The notes under the pieces: generated by a model
What the model was told of the DNA's origin: nothing
The model's input: only the letters and a program-made list of their open reading frames with translations
Database searches by the model: none
In this document: positions 1 through 9,185 of the stretch, in pieces
Layout of the letters: each line of letters starts with the position of its first letter
Numbering within the stretch: the first letter of the stretch is position 1
Source: Actinobacteria bacterium OV450
GTDB taxonomy: Bacteria; Actinomycetota; Actinomycetes; Streptomycetales; Streptomycetaceae
DNA length: 64,000 nt
Assembly: GCA_001298555.1 (NCBI GenBank)
Contig: LJCW01000338.1
Coordinates: 1-64,000 of the forward strand
Direction of reading: 5' to 3'
Position numbers and translations under genes: made by a program

Positions 1-328
1 GGCACGGAGCGGGTCAACGACCGGCCGGGCACAGCGGTCGGGTTGCACGGCGGCGGGTCAGCGACCGGCCGGGCACAGCGGTCGGGTTGCACGGCGGCGG
101 GTCAGCGACCGGCCGGGCACAGCGGTCGGGTTGCACGGCGGCGGGTCAGCGACCGGCCGGGCACGGCGGCCGGTGGGCACGGCGGCGGGTCAACGACCGG
201 CGAGAACAGCGGCGGCGGGTCAGCGGTCGGCGGGCACAGCCGCGGCGCGTCAGCGACCGCCGGGCACAGCGGCAGCGGATCAACGACCGGGCGGCACGGG
301 GGCGGCCGGGCAGGGGAGCCGGGCGGGG
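1..328. repeat. 44-bp tandem repeat with degenerate tail
   Basis: Three consecutive 44-bp units lie at 19-62, 63-106 and 107-150 and look identical. Each begins GACCGGCCGGGCACAGCGGT. From 151 to about 300 the pattern decays into shorter related units that still share the GACCGGC and GGCGGGTCA blocks. The array lies directly after the stop codon of the minus-strand membrane protein gene and runs off the left edge. All frames stay open across it, so a low-complexity protein tail from a gene outside the window cannot be excluded, but no start, ribosome site or codon pattern supports one. Confidence 0.85.
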
Positions 329-1333
329 TCAGCGGCGGCGGGAGCGCCAGGTCAGGTAGAGGGCGGAGGCCACCGCCGCGCCCCGGGCCAGCCAGGGCCA
401 CATGTCCTGGAAGGCCACGCCCAGCCCCTCGTCCGTGAGCGGCGCGCCCCAGCGGTGCTCCAGGCGGCCCCACAGCCACACCACCGCGCCCGCGAAGACG
501 GCTCCGGGCAGCCCGAACACCACCGCCTTGCGCTCGGTCGGTCCCAGCACCCGCGAGGCGTACGCGATCAGCCAGCCGCCGATCAGCAGCAGCCACCACC
601 CCGTGACCGCGCCCGCCACCAGTACGACCGCCGCCAGCAGCAGGAAGGCGTGCGGCTTGGGCCGTGGCGCGGCCCCCACCGCGGGCGCGGCCTCCGCGTC
701 CGCCGCGGTTCCGGCCGCCTTGGCCTCCCGGCGCTTCTTCAGATACGCCACGAGACCCCGGACGCCGGACGCCGCCGCGTCGGCCGGCCCCGCACCCGCC
801 GGGCCCCGCACGGGATCCGGCTTCTCCTGCGCCGGGTCCCGGAACAGCTCCGCGATCTCCACCCCGCCCGCGAAGCCCTCCACCTGCGGCCCCGCCCCGT
901 ACGGCCCCGGAGCGACCCGCCACCAGTCGGGCTCCGCCCCGCCGTCGGCCCCGAGTTCGTCGAGCCCGGCCAGGTGCGGCGGCGCGGGCGCGGTGTCCGC
1001 CGGGCGCGGCTCCGGCACCGCCTTGCGGCGCAGCCGGCCCGGTCCCCGCTGGATGGGCACCGCCGGAGGCTGATCGGGGGTGGCGGCCGACGTCGCCGGG
1101 GCCGGGGACGCGCCCACGCCGTCCAGGACCTCCTCCGGCGTGCCGATCCGCTCCAGGATGCGGCGTACGGCCGCCGGGGTCTCCGGCTCGTACTTGGCGC
1201 GCCGACGGTCGATCTCGTCCCGCAACCCCGCCACCAACCGCATCCGGTCCCCCGAGGACAGCTGCCGCCGCTGCGCCAAGTCCCCGACGCGGCTCAGATA
1301 TTCGTAGACCAGATGGTCGCTCTCGATCCCCAT
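329..1333 (-). CDS. Conserved membrane protein with HAAS-like N-terminal helical region
   Basis: This is a predicted 334-residue integral membrane protein. Residues about 1-75 are charged and helical (start MGIESDHLVYEYLSRVGDLA) and include RILERIGTPEEVL, a pattern resembling the HAAS/permease-prefix domains found before membrane segments in actinobacteria. Residues about 80-215 are Pro/Ala-rich and probably disordered, and a basic KKRREAK patch precedes the membrane part. Three or four hydrophobic segments follow, including FLLLAAVVLVAGAV and AVVFGLPGAVFAGAVVWLW. The reading frame is open further upstream, but the ATG at 1333 is chosen because conserved-looking sequence begins there. It is divergent from the helicase-associated gene at 1441. 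Function unknown. Confidence 0.7.
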   Translation of the reverse strand: MGIESDHLVYEYLSRVGDLAQRRQLSSGDRMRLVAGLRDEIDRRRAKYEPETPAAVRRILERIGTPEEVLDGVGASPAPATSAATPDQPPAVPIQRGPGRLRRKAVPEPRPADTAPAPPHLAGLDELGADGGAEPDWWRVAPGPYGAGPQVEGFAGGVEIAELFRDPAQEKPDPVRGPAGAGPADAAASGVRGLVAYLKKRREAKAAGTAADAEAAPAVGAAPRPKPHAFLLLAAVVLVAGAVTGWWLLLIGGWLIAYASRVLGPTERKAVVFGLPGAVFAGAVVWLWGRLEHRWGAPLTDEGLGVAFQDMWPWLARGAAVASALYLTWRSRRR

Positions 1334-1440
1334 GCCCGGCTCCTCCCGTACCACCCACCGGAAAGGTAGCGCGTGCGCCCGTGGAGCGGCCGAGGGCGCA
1401 GCGGATACCGTTGGCCGGATGGGGACCGGCCGACGCGACC

Positions 1441-3921
1441 ATGGAGGCGACCGTGCCTGAGCTGCCCGAGCCCAGCAGTGCTGCGGCAAACGCCACAGCG
1501 AGCAGCGCCCCGCGCTCCCTCGCCGAGGCGCTGCGCGCCCGCGACGACGTGTCGCTCGGGGCCCTGCTGCACGCCCGCCCGGACCTGCTCAGCCCGGTGC
1601 CGGGCGACATCACGCAGCTGGCCACCCGGGCCGGCACCCGGGCCTCGGTGGTCCGCGCGCTGGACCGGCTCGACCGGTTCGCGCTGCAGACCGCGGAGGC
1701 CCTCGCGGTGGCCCCCGACCCGTGCCCGTACCCGGTGCTGGAGTCGCTGCTGGCCGGTGAGCACGGCAGCGGATCCGGCTCCCGCGAGGACAACGGCGCC
1801 CGCGCCGAACTGCCCCGCGCCCTGGGCACCCTGCGCGAGCAGGCCCTGGTCTGGGGCGACGACGAACGGCTGCGGCTGGTCCGCACCGCCCGCGAGCTCC
1901 TCGCGCCGGCCGCCGGCCGGCCCTCCCCCACCGGGCTCGGGCCGACCGTCGCCGAGGCCACCGCCGGGATGTCGCCGACCCGGATCCAGGAGATCGTGGC
2001 GGCGGCCGGGCTGCCCGCCACGCACGACCCGGTGTCCGCGGTGACGGCGCTGACCGGACTGTTCACCGACCCCGAGCGGATGTCGGCGCTGCTCGACGAG
2101 GCCCCGGCCGAGGCCCACCAGGTACTCGGCCGGCTCGTGTGGGGGCCGCCGTACGGGGAGGTCACGCCGAACCCGACGCCGCCCGTGCGCTGGCTGCGCG
2201 ACCGCGGGCTGCTGCTGCCGGCGTCGGCGCGGACCGTCGTACTGCCCCGGGAGGTGGCGCTGCACCTGCGCGGCGGCCTCGCGCACCGGGTGACGGAGCC
2301 GCTGGCCCCGGACGTGCCCGCGGAACGCGAGCACCGTCCACAGCTTGTGGACGCCAACGCGGCCGGGCAGGCACTGGCCGCGCTGGCCACGGTCGAGGAG
2401 CTGGTGAAGTCCTGGGAGCACGCCGGACCGCCGGTGCTGCGGGCGGGCGGTCTGTCCGTGCGCGATCTGAAGCGGACCGCGGCCACCTTGGACACCACCG
2501 AGCCGGTGGCCGCGTTCTGGATCGAACTCGCCTACGCGGCCGGACTGCTGGCCAGCGACGGGGAAGCGGACGAGCGGTACGCGCCCACGCCCGCCTTCGA
2601 CGACTGGGTGGACCTCCCGCCCGCCGAGCGGTGGTCGGCCCTGGCCGTGGCCTGGCTGCCCGCCACCCGCACCGCCGGCCTGGTCGGCGACCAGGACTCC
2701 AAGGGCCGCACCCTGTCCGCGCTGGGCCCCGAACTCGACCGCTCCGCCGCCCCCGAGGTCCGCCGCCGCGTCCTCGAACTCCTCGCCGCACTGCCCGAGG
2801 GCGGCTCCGCCCGCCAGGACGCCCTCCTGGCGCGGCTCGCGTGGGAACGCCCCGTACGGGGGACGAGCGAACTGCGCGCCCGCCTCGCGCAGTGGACGCT
2901 GACCGAGGCCGAGGTGCTCGGCGTCACCGGCCGCGGGGCGCTCGCCGGGCACGGCCGGGCGTTGCTGGAGCACCGCGACCCGGCGCCGCTGCTCGCGCCG
3001 CTGTTCCCGGAGCCGGTGGACCACGTACTGCTCCAGGCCGACCTGACGGCGGTGGCGCCCGGGCCGCTGCGCCGGGAGCTCGGCGACGTGCTGGCCGTGC
3101 TCGCCGACGTGGAGTCCAAGGGCGGGGCGACCGTCTACCGGTTCACGCCCGGCTCCGTCCGGCGGGCCCTGGACTCCGGGCGGACCGCCTCGGACCTGCA
3201 CGCCTTCCTCGCGGAGCACAGCACCACACCGGTTCCGCAGCCGCTGGCGTACCTGATCGACGACGTGGCCCGCCGGCACGGGCACCTGCGGGTCGGCGCG
3301 GCGTCCTCGTACGTGCGCTGCGACGACGACGGCATGCTGAACGAGATCCTGGCCGACCGCCGGTCCACCGGGCTGGGCCTGCGCCGCCTGGCCCCGACCG
3401 TGCTGGCGGCGCAGGCCGAACCGGGCGCCCTGCTCGACGGGTTGCGGGCGATGGGCTACGCGCCGGCCGCGGAGTCCCTGACCGGCGACGTCGTCGTCAC
3501 GCGGGCCGACGCCCACCGGACACCGGCCCGTTCGGCGCCGGTCCCGGTGCCGGACGGCCCGCCGGTACCGGACGAGACGCTGCTCGGCGCGGCCGTACGG
3601 GCCATCCGCGCGGGCGATCTGGCGGCGACGGCGGTGCGCAGGGAGCCCGCGGACCCGGCTGCCCCGGCCGCGGCGCCGGGCGAACTCCCGCGCACGAGCG
3701 CGGCGGAGACCCTGGCCACGGTGCAGGCGGCCGCGCTCACCGGGTCGGCGGTGTGGATCGGGTACGTGAACGCGGACGGCGCCGCGAGCCAGCGGGTCAT
3801 CGCCCCGGTCCGGGTCGAGGGCGGCTTCGTCACCGGGTACGACCACACGGCCGACGAGGTCCGGACGTACGCGCTGCACCGGATCACCGGGGTCGCGGAG
3901 CTGGCGGAGGAGCACCTGTAG
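1441..3921 (+). CDS. Helicase-associated protein (XPB N-domain/Helicase_C_3 type, WYL-like C-terminus), partner of XPB helicase
   Basis: The 826-residue protein matches the actinobacterial family typically encoded beside the XPB/ERCC3-like helicase (Rv0862c next to Rv0861c in Mycobacterium, from memory). Residues about 1-500 are helical and rich in winged-helix-like segments. Residues about 525-690 match the XPB damage-recognition-like Helicase_C_3 region, with HVLLQADLTAVAPG and then the YLIDDVARRHG stretch. The last 85 residues (AVWIGYVNADG, then VITGVAEL-like strands) resemble a WYL ligand-binding fold. It has no Walker motifs, so it is not itself a helicase. A role as regulator or partner of the XPB protein at 6428 is inferred from family context. 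The frame is open far upstream; the ATG at 1441 was chosen because the upstream part has no conserved character. Confidence 0.8.
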   Translation: MEATVPELPEPSSAAANATASSAPRSLAEALRARDDVSLGALLHARPDLLSPVPGDITQLATRAGTRASVVRALDRLDRFALQTAEALAVAPDPCPYPVLESLLAGEHGSGSGSREDNGARAELPRALGTLREQALVWGDDERLRLVRTARELLAPAAGRPSPTGLGPTVAEATAGMSPTRIQEIVAAAGLPATHDPVSAVTALTGLFTDPERMSALLDEAPAEAHQVLGRLVWGPPYGEVTPNPTPPVRWLRDRGLLLPASARTVVLPREVALHLRGGLAHRVTEPLAPDVPAEREHRPQLVDANAAGQALAALATVEELVKSWEHAGPPVLRAGGLSVRDLKRTAATLDTTEPVAAFWIELAYAAGLLASDGEADERYAPTPAFDDWVDLPPAERWSALAVAWLPATRTAGLVGDQDSKGRTLSALGPELDRSAAPEVRRRVLELLAALPEGGSARQDALLARLAWERPVRGTSELRARLAQWTLTEAEVLGVTGRGALAGHGRALLEHRDPAPLLAPLFPEPVDHVLLQADLTAVAPGPLRRELGDVLAVLADVESKGGATVYRFTPGSVRRALDSGRTASDLHAFLAEHSTTPVPQPLAYLIDDVARRHGHLRVGAASSYVRCDDDGMLNEILADRRSTGLGLRRLAPTVLAAQAEPGALLDGLRAMGYAPAAESLTGDVVVTRADAHRTPARSAPVPVPDGPPVPDETLLGAAVRAIRAGDLAATAVRREPADPAAPAAAPGELPRTSAAETLATVQAAALTGSAVWIGYVNADGAASQRVIAPVRVEGGFVTGYDHTADEVRTYALHRITGVAELAEEHL

Positions 3922-3989
3922 CGGCCGGTGGCGGCCGACCGGCGGAAAACGGCTGGCCGGGCGAGGTCTGCGACCCGCACCCTGGCCGC

Positions 3990-4637
3990 ATGCGACACGA
4001 GACGAACACGCACGCCCCGGTGCAGGCGCCAGTTCCGGTCCCGGCTCCGGCTCCGGTTCCGGACCGGCAGATCCGCGCCGCCCACACCGGGACCACGGTC
4101 ACCGTCTACCAGGCGTACGCGCCCCGGCTGGGGGTGCCCGCGGCCCGCGACGGCCGCTTCCCGCCCGCCTGGAAGCGGGAGCGCATGACGTGGGTCAAGC
4201 CGTCGTTCCTGTGGATGATGTACCGCTGCGGCTGGGCCACCAAGGCCGACCAGGAGACCGTGCTGGCCGTCGAGATCACCCGCGAGGGCTTCGACCACGC
4301 GCTGCGCCACGCCTGCCTGTCCCACTTCGAACGCGGCACGCACGCCGACCGCGAGGCCTGGCAGCGGGCCCTGCGCGAGGCCCCCGCCCGCGTCCAGTGG
4401 GACCCGGAGCGCGACCTGCGCCTGAACCCGCTGGCCCACCGCTCGCTCCAGCTGGGCCTGTCCGGGCCTGCCTCCCGGGCGTACGCGGACGAGTGGACGG
4501 TGTCCATCCGCGACGTGACCCCGCTGGCCCGGGAGATCCACGGCCTGGTCCGGTCGGGCGAGGAGGCCGCCGCGCGGGCGCTGCTGCCCCTCGAACTCCC
4601 CTATGACCCCGGCCCGCTTCCCCACCTGGGCGCGTGA
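3990..4637 (+). CDS. DUF4291 domain protein
   Basis: This 215-residue protein belongs to the DUF4291 family. The diagnostic stretch runs from the IRAAHTGTTVTVYQAY strand to MTWVKPSFLWMMYRCGW, and then a region with LNPLAHRSLQLGL and WTVSIRDVTPLAREI. A Pro/Val tail of about 20 residues (APVQAPVPVP and similar) precedes the domain. The start ATG lies 66 nt after the helicase-associated gene on the same strand, so the two are probably co-transcribed. No catalytic role is established for this family to my knowledge. Its position between the two helicase-related genes may be incidental. Confidence 0.8.
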   Translation: MRHETNTHAPVQAPVPVPAPAPVPDRQIRAAHTGTTVTVYQAYAPRLGVPAARDGRFPPAWKRERMTWVKPSFLWMMYRCGWATKADQETVLAVEITREGFDHALRHACLSHFERGTHADREAWQRALREAPARVQWDPERDLRLNPLAHRSLQLGLSGPASRAYADEWTVSIRDVTPLAREIHGLVRSGEEAAARALLPLELPYDPGPLPHLGA

Positions 4638-4888
4638 CGCCGTCCTCTGCGACGCCTGTTGCGCAGCGGTGACAAAGCGGCGACGGATCAGCGACCCACC
4701 CCATGTGAAGATCAGTTCATCGCAGCGAGCGGCCGAGGAAGTCGAACCGGCGCCGGAGCGAAAACCCCCGCACCACCCGCCCCGGCGCTCTGCCGCGGGC
4801 ATCTGCGCGTCCTCTTCCGTCTGCCCTGCCGGCCGTCACCGCTCCGCGCTGCCCGCCTGCCTTCCTGATTCCTTGGGGGGAGTCCACC

Positions 4889-6181
4889 ATGTCCGCTCGC
4901 ACCGCCGCCCGCCGCCACCACCTCCGCTCCGCGGCCGCCGCCGCAGTCGTCGCAGCCGTCGCCGGTACCGCTCTGATGCCGCTGTCCGCGTACGCCGCCC
5001 CGGCACCCGGAGCCGGCAACCAGCACGCGCTGAAGATCACGATGGGCGCCCCGGCGCCGAGCGGCCCGCTGACCCGGGGCGGCGCGACGGAGAGCTTCGA
5101 GCTGACGGTCACCAACCCCTCGGACAAGCCCCACTCGTACCACCCGTGGATCCTCGGCACGCCGGCCGGCGCGAGCCCGCTGCAGAAGGCGGACGTCGTC
5201 TTCAAGGTCGAGGGCGTGACCGCGCCGGCGACCGAGTCACTCGTCCTGCAGCAGGGCGGCGAGTGGCAGGGCATGTTCCACGCAGCGGGCAAGCCGGCCT
5301 CCGAGGGCTTCGAGATCCCGGCGGGCGCCAAGCTGACCTGGAAGGTCACGATCGGGCTCGGCAAGGGCTACCCGACCAACGACGGCGACTTCACCCTGCG
5401 GCCCACGACCTACGCCGACGAGGCGGCGGAGGGCGCCGACACCGGCACCCTGACCTTCACGACGGACCCGGCCGTCAAGGCGGGCAAGCTCGAGACCTGG
5501 TTCGACCGGATCACCCCCTGCCAGGACAAGGCCGGCGAGTACCAGTGCCGTGAGATGGACCTGCGCTACCGCGCCACGGGCGACGGCGAGTTCAGCACGG
5601 CCCTGGCCACGGCCCTGGACATGAGCCTCGCCGACGGCACCTCCGCCGCGGCGGCCGACGTCCGGCTCCAGATGCAGGCCGACGGCCAGTGGAAGGACCT
5701 GACGGACAAGGACGATTACCGTCTGCCCGTCATCCCGAAGGGCTTCGGCGCCGCCTCCGGCGAGCGCGTGGTGCACCTGCGCGCCAAGCTCGGCCCGCAG
5801 TCGAAGCTGAAGAAGGAGACCACGGTCACCCTGAACGCGAGGACCGGCCTGGCCGAGGGCAACACGCACCAGGTCTGGTCCGCCGCGGCCAAGTTCCAGG
5901 TCGCCCCGGCCACCACGGGCACGGGCGCCACGGGCACCACGCCCTCGCCGGCGCCGAGCACGTCCGCCACCGCGCGGCCGTCCACGGGCGCGACCGCCTC
6001 CTCCCCGGCCTCCGCCACGCCGGTCGCCGCCGGCACCACCACCAAGGCCACGGGTTCGCTAGCGACCACCGGCGCGGGCTCCGGCACCGGCCTGTACGCG
6101 GGTCTCGCCGCCGTCCTCGTCGCCCTCGGCGGGGCGGCCGCCGGCCACCGCGCCCGCCGCCGCCGGGCCACGCGCGCCTGA
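4889..6181 (+). CDS. Secreted LAXTG-anchored cell-surface protein (sortase substrate)
   Basis: The 430-residue precursor has a classical export signal: basic RTAARRHH, a hydrophobic Ala/Val core, and a cleavage-like site after SAYA near residue 36. The mature part is beta-rich without a recognised enzymatic domain. A Thr/Ser/Pro/Ala-rich stalk follows (about residues 345-385). The C-terminus has a full sorting signal: LATTG at about 391-395, a hydrophobic helix (GLYAGLAAVLVALGGAA) and a basic tail RARRRRATRA. LAXTG is the motif used by class E sortases of Streptomyces, so covalent attachment to peptidoglycan is inferred. A very strong ribosome site (TTGGGGGGAG) precedes the ATG. Confidence 0.85.
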   Translation: MSARTAARRHHLRSAAAAAVVAAVAGTALMPLSAYAAPAPGAGNQHALKITMGAPAPSGPLTRGGATESFELTVTNPSDKPHSYHPWILGTPAGASPLQKADVVFKVEGVTAPATESLVLQQGGEWQGMFHAAGKPASEGFEIPAGAKLTWKVTIGLGKGYPTNDGDFTLRPTTYADEAAEGADTGTLTFTTDPAVKAGKLETWFDRITPCQDKAGEYQCREMDLRYRATGDGEFSTALATALDMSLADGTSAAAADVRLQMQADGQWKDLTDKDDYRLPVIPKGFGAASGERVVHLRAKLGPQSKLKKETTVTLNARTGLAEGNTHQVWSAAAKFQVAPATTGTGATGTTPSPAPSTSATARPSTGATASSPASATPVAAGTTTKATGSLATTGAGSGTGLYAGLAAVLVALGGAAAGHRARRRRATRA

Positions 6182-6210
6182 TCCCGTACGCGCACCTGAT
6201 CCCGTACCTC

Positions 6211-6245
6211 CGAAGGGGCCCCGCACCATGTGCCGGGCCCCTTCG
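6211..6245 (+). terminator. Hairpin terminator after LAXTG protein gene
   Basis: The arms CGAAGGGGCCC and GGGCCCCTTCG pair perfectly around a 13-nt loop, 30 nt after the stop codon at 6181. There is no T-run, as is usual in high-GC actinobacteria. Confidence 0.75.
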
Positions 6246-6427
6246 CCGCTCACCGGGCCGCGCCGCCGCGGCAGCAGGGTTTCCGCGGGCCGGAGGCCGG
6301 CGCCCGCTCCGGGCGGGGCTCCGAACGCCGGCCCGGCCGGAATCCCCCCACCGGGGGAGCGATGCGGCAGACTGGAGGTTTGGCCGTCCGCGCCCGGGCT
6401 GCCACTCCACGCAGGAAAGGGACGTTT

Positions 6428-8071
6428 GTGAACGGGCCTCTCATCGTCCAGAGCGACAAGACACTCCTCCTCGAAGTCGACCACGAGCTCGCCGGTGCCG
6501 CGCGCCGCGCCATCGCCCCCTTCGCCGAGCTCGAACGGGCCCCCGAGCACATCCACACGTACCGGATCACCCCGCTCGGCCTGTGGAACGCCCGGGCCGC
6601 GGGGCACGACGCCGAGCAGGTCGTCGACGCGCTCGTCGAGTTCTCCCGCTACCCCGTCCCGCACGCGCTGCTCGTCGACGTCGCCGAGACCATGGCGCGC
6701 TACGGCCGCCTCACCCTCTCCAAGCACCCGGTGCACGGGCTGGTGCTGACCAGCACCGACCGTCCCGTGCTGGAGGAGATCCTGCGCTCCAAGCGGATCA
6801 CCCCGCTGGTCGGGGCCCGGCTCGACCCCGACACGGTGGCCGTGCACCCCTCCGAGCGCGGGCAGATCAAGCAGACCCTGCTGAAGCTGGGCTGGCCGGC
6901 CGAGGACCTCGCCGGGTACGTCGACGGCGAGGCGCACCCGATCGACCTGGAGGAGAACGGCTGGGCGCTGCGGCCGTACCAGCAGCAGGCCGTCGAGGGC
7001 TTCTGGCACGGCGGCTCGGGCGTGGTCGTCCTGCCCTGTGGTGCCGGGAAGACGCTGGTCGGCGCCGGTGCCATGGCGAAGGCCAAGGCGACGACGCTGA
7101 TCCTGGTCACGAACACGGTCTCGGCCCGGCAGTGGAAGCACGAGCTGGTCAGGCGGACCTCGCTGACGGAGGAGGAGATCGGCGAGTACTCCGGCACCCG
7201 CAAGGAGATCCGGCCGGTCACCATCGCCACCTACCAGGTCCTCACGACGAAGCGGAAGGGCGTCTATCCGCACCTGGAGCTGTTCGACTCCCGGGACTGG
7301 GGTCTGATCCTCTACGACGAGGTGCACCTGCTTCCGGCGCCGGTCTTCAAGTTCACCGCGGACCTCCAGGCCCGGCGGCGGCTCGGCCTGACCGCGACCC
7401 TGGTCCGCGAGGACGGCCGCGAGTCGGACGTGTTCTCGCTGATCGGCCCGAAGCGGTTCGACGCGCCGTGGAAGGAGATCGAGGCGCAGGGCTACATCGC
7501 CCCGGCGGACTGCGTCGAGGTCCGCGTGAACCTGACCGAGAGCGAGCGCCTGGCGTACGCGACCGCCGAGACGGAGGAGAAGTACCGCTTCTGCGCCACG
7601 ACGGCGACGAAGCGGAAGGTCACCGAGGCGCTGGTGCGCAAGCACCGGGGCGAGCAGACGCTGGTCATCGGGCAGTACATCGACCAGCTCGACGAACTCG
7701 GCGAGCACCTGGACGCGCCCGTCATCAAGGGCGAGACGTCCAACGCGCAGCGGGAGAAGCTGTTCGACGCCTTCCGCGAGGGCGAGATCAGCGTGCTGGT
7801 GGTGTCGAAGGTCGCGAACTTCTCCATCGACCTGCCCGAGGCCACGGTCGCGATCCAGGTGTCCGGTACGTTCGGCTCCCGCCAGGAGGAGGCGCAGCGC
7901 CTGGGCCGCGTACTGCGCCCGAAGGCGGACGGCCACGAGGCGCGGTTCTACTCGGTCGTCGCGCGCGACACGATCGACCAGGACTTCGCGGCCCACCGCC
8001 AGCGCTTCCTGGCCGAACAGGGCTACGCCTACCGGATCATGGACGCCGACGACATCCTGACGAGCGACTGA
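6428..8071 (+). CDS. XPB/ERCC3-type DNA repair helicase
   Basis: This 547-residue superfamily 2 helicase is predicted to unwind DNA 3'-5' using ATP, in repair or transcription-coupled processes. Residues about 1-150 form the XPB damage-recognition-like N-domain. Motif Ia/Walker A is PCGAGKT near residue 202, Walker B is DEVH near 297, and the SAT-equivalent LTATLVRED follows with the RED sequence typical of XPB. The C-terminal RecA domain holds NAQREKLFDAF and motif VI QRLGRVLRPK. The length fits bacterial XPB (about 540-560). The GTG at 6428 is chosen: GAAAGG lies about 7 nt upstream and the protein begins in the conserved region. The partner gene is at 1441, separated by two unrelated genes. 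Confidence 0.95.
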   Translation: MNGPLIVQSDKTLLLEVDHELAGAARRAIAPFAELERAPEHIHTYRITPLGLWNARAAGHDAEQVVDALVEFSRYPVPHALLVDVAETMARYGRLTLSKHPVHGLVLTSTDRPVLEEILRSKRITPLVGARLDPDTVAVHPSERGQIKQTLLKLGWPAEDLAGYVDGEAHPIDLEENGWALRPYQQQAVEGFWHGGSGVVVLPCGAGKTLVGAGAMAKAKATTLILVTNTVSARQWKHELVRRTSLTEEEIGEYSGTRKEIRPVTIATYQVLTTKRKGVYPHLELFDSRDWGLILYDEVHLLPAPVFKFTADLQARRRLGLTATLVREDGRESDVFSLIGPKRFDAPWKEIEAQGYIAPADCVEVRVNLTESERLAYATAETEEKYRFCATTATKRKVTEALVRKHRGEQTLVIGQYIDQLDELGEHLDAPVIKGETSNAQREKLFDAFREGEISVLVVSKVANFSIDLPEATVAIQVSGTFGSRQEEAQRLGRVLRPKADGHEARFYSVVARDTIDQDFAAHRQRFLAEQGYAYRIMDADDILTSD

Positions 8072-8129
8072 CCGGCCCGCCGCCCGGTCGCTACGCTGAG
8101 GGGGACGCACGTCCGGCGGGGAGAGTCGC

Positions 8130-8411
8130 GTGACGCACCGGGAGATCTACGAGGTCCTCTACACGGAGTCGGCCGGCCATGACCGGGACCGGCTGGACCC
8201 CGCGCGCCGCGCCTCCTTCGACAAGGCCGTCGAGATCCTGGCACGCGACCCGTACACCGAGCTGTCCCGGCCGATAGGGGCGGGCGAGCAGGATCGCGAG
8301 ATCCGGCTCACCTCACAGATCGTGGCCGAGTACATGGTGTCGCGCGGCCGGCTGCTGCTCGTGCAGCTGAGGATCTTCGACGACGCGGACATCCTGCTGC
8401 CCCAGGGGTGA
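8130..8411 (+). CDS. Small conserved hypothetical protein
   Basis: This 93-residue acidic protein opens MTHREIYEVLYTESAG from a GTG start preceded by GGCGGGGAGAG, a good ribosome site. The pattern of a short helix, then RDPYTELSRPIG, then strands ending LLLVQLRIFDDADILLP is reminiscent of small RelE/ParE-like folds, but I do not see the catalytic residues well enough to assign one. Its 3' end overlaps the 3' end of the opposite-strand glycosyltransferase-like gene by 99 bp. Confidence 0.6.
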   Translation: MTHREIYEVLYTESAGHDRDRLDPARRASFDKAVEILARDPYTELSRPIGAGEQDREIRLTSQIVAEYMVSRGRLLLVQLRIFDDADILLPQG

Positions 8412-9185
8412 CCTGCGGACGGGGACCATGACGAGGCCGGGCTTCGGGGCCGGGCGGCGGCGGGTCGTCGCCACCCGGGCCAGGAGGGCGAGGAGCGGGA
8501 CGCACCACACCCACAGGTGCGGCCAGTCCGGCAGCGGGACCCGGCCGGAGGCGGGCAGGTGCCGGGCCCAGAACTCGGCGGAGGCCTGCGGGAGCACCAG
8601 CAGCCCGAGCAGGACGGTCCCGGCGAAGGCCCCCAGGGCCGTCAGCCCGGCCCGGATCCGGCGGGTCAGCAGCAGGTACGGGATGAACAGCGCCGGGGTC
8701 AGGGTGATCCCGGCGGCGGTGCCCAGGGCGAACCCCTTGCCGAGGGCGGCACGGGGCCGGCCCAGGTCCCACAGGACCAGGCAGGCCAGCGCCAGGTTGA
8801 TCTGCCCGGCGAGCAGGCTCTGGAACAGCGGCTCCACCCACAGCCCGGCGATGGTGGCGGCCAGGACGGGCCCGGGCCGGGCCCGCAGTCCCGCCAGGCG
8901 GCAGGACGTCACGATCAGCAGGGCGAGCAGGGCGGCGTTGCCGAGGACGAACACGGCCTTCAGGACGGCGGCGGGCAGCCAGGCGGCCGGGGTGAACAGG
9001 ATCGCCGCGAAGGGCGGGTACCCGGTGGGGGGACGCCACTCGGCGCCGCTGAAGCCGTCGACGAGACCGTCCGCGACCGGGATGCGCATCACGACGCAGA
9101 GCACGCCGAGCACGAGGAGCGAGCCCGTGACCAGCACGCCGGCCAACGGCGACGGCGGGGGGCTGGGGTGGCGGCTCGGGGTCAC
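8313..9185 (-). CDS. Short GT87-like (DUF2029) membrane mannosyltransferase homologue
   Basis: The 290-residue protein has about seven hydrophobic segments and the family signposts of GT87 polyprenol-phosphate-mannose-dependent transferases: TGYPPFAAILFTPAAWLP near residues 52-70, then LLAGQINLALACLVLWDL, then ITLTPALFIPYLLLTRR. Typical members are near 400 residues. This copy lacks most of the region after the FWARHLPASGRV motif, and its last 30 or so residues are read antisense through the 93-aa gene and look non-native. It is best read as an internally deleted or degenerate GT87 gene. The GTG start at 9185 sits in an 18-bp palindrome. Confidence 0.6.
   Translation of the reverse strand: MTPSRHPSPPPSPLAGVLVTGSLLVLGVLCVVMRIPVADGLVDGFSGAEWRPPTGYPPFAAILFTPAAWLPAAVLKAVFVLGNAALLALLIVTSCRLAGLRARPGPVLAATIAGLWVEPLFQSLLAGQINLALACLVLWDLGRPRAALGKGFALGTAAGITLTPALFIPYLLLTRRIRAGLTALGAFAGTVLLGLLVLPQASAEFWARHLPASGRVPLPDWPHLWVWCVPLLALLARVATTRRRPAPKPGLVMVPVRRSPLGQQDVRVVEDPQLHEQQPAARHHVLGHDL

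Noticed and set aside
19..150. CRISPR-like array
   Set aside because: The units are contiguous without unique spacers, and there are no cas genes, so it is a tandem repeat.
102..2498. 798-codon open frame on the minus strand
   Set aside because: It is antisense to the helicase-associated gene and runs through the repeat field. Long open frames in all directions are common in very high GC DNA, and no family motif or ribosome site supports it.
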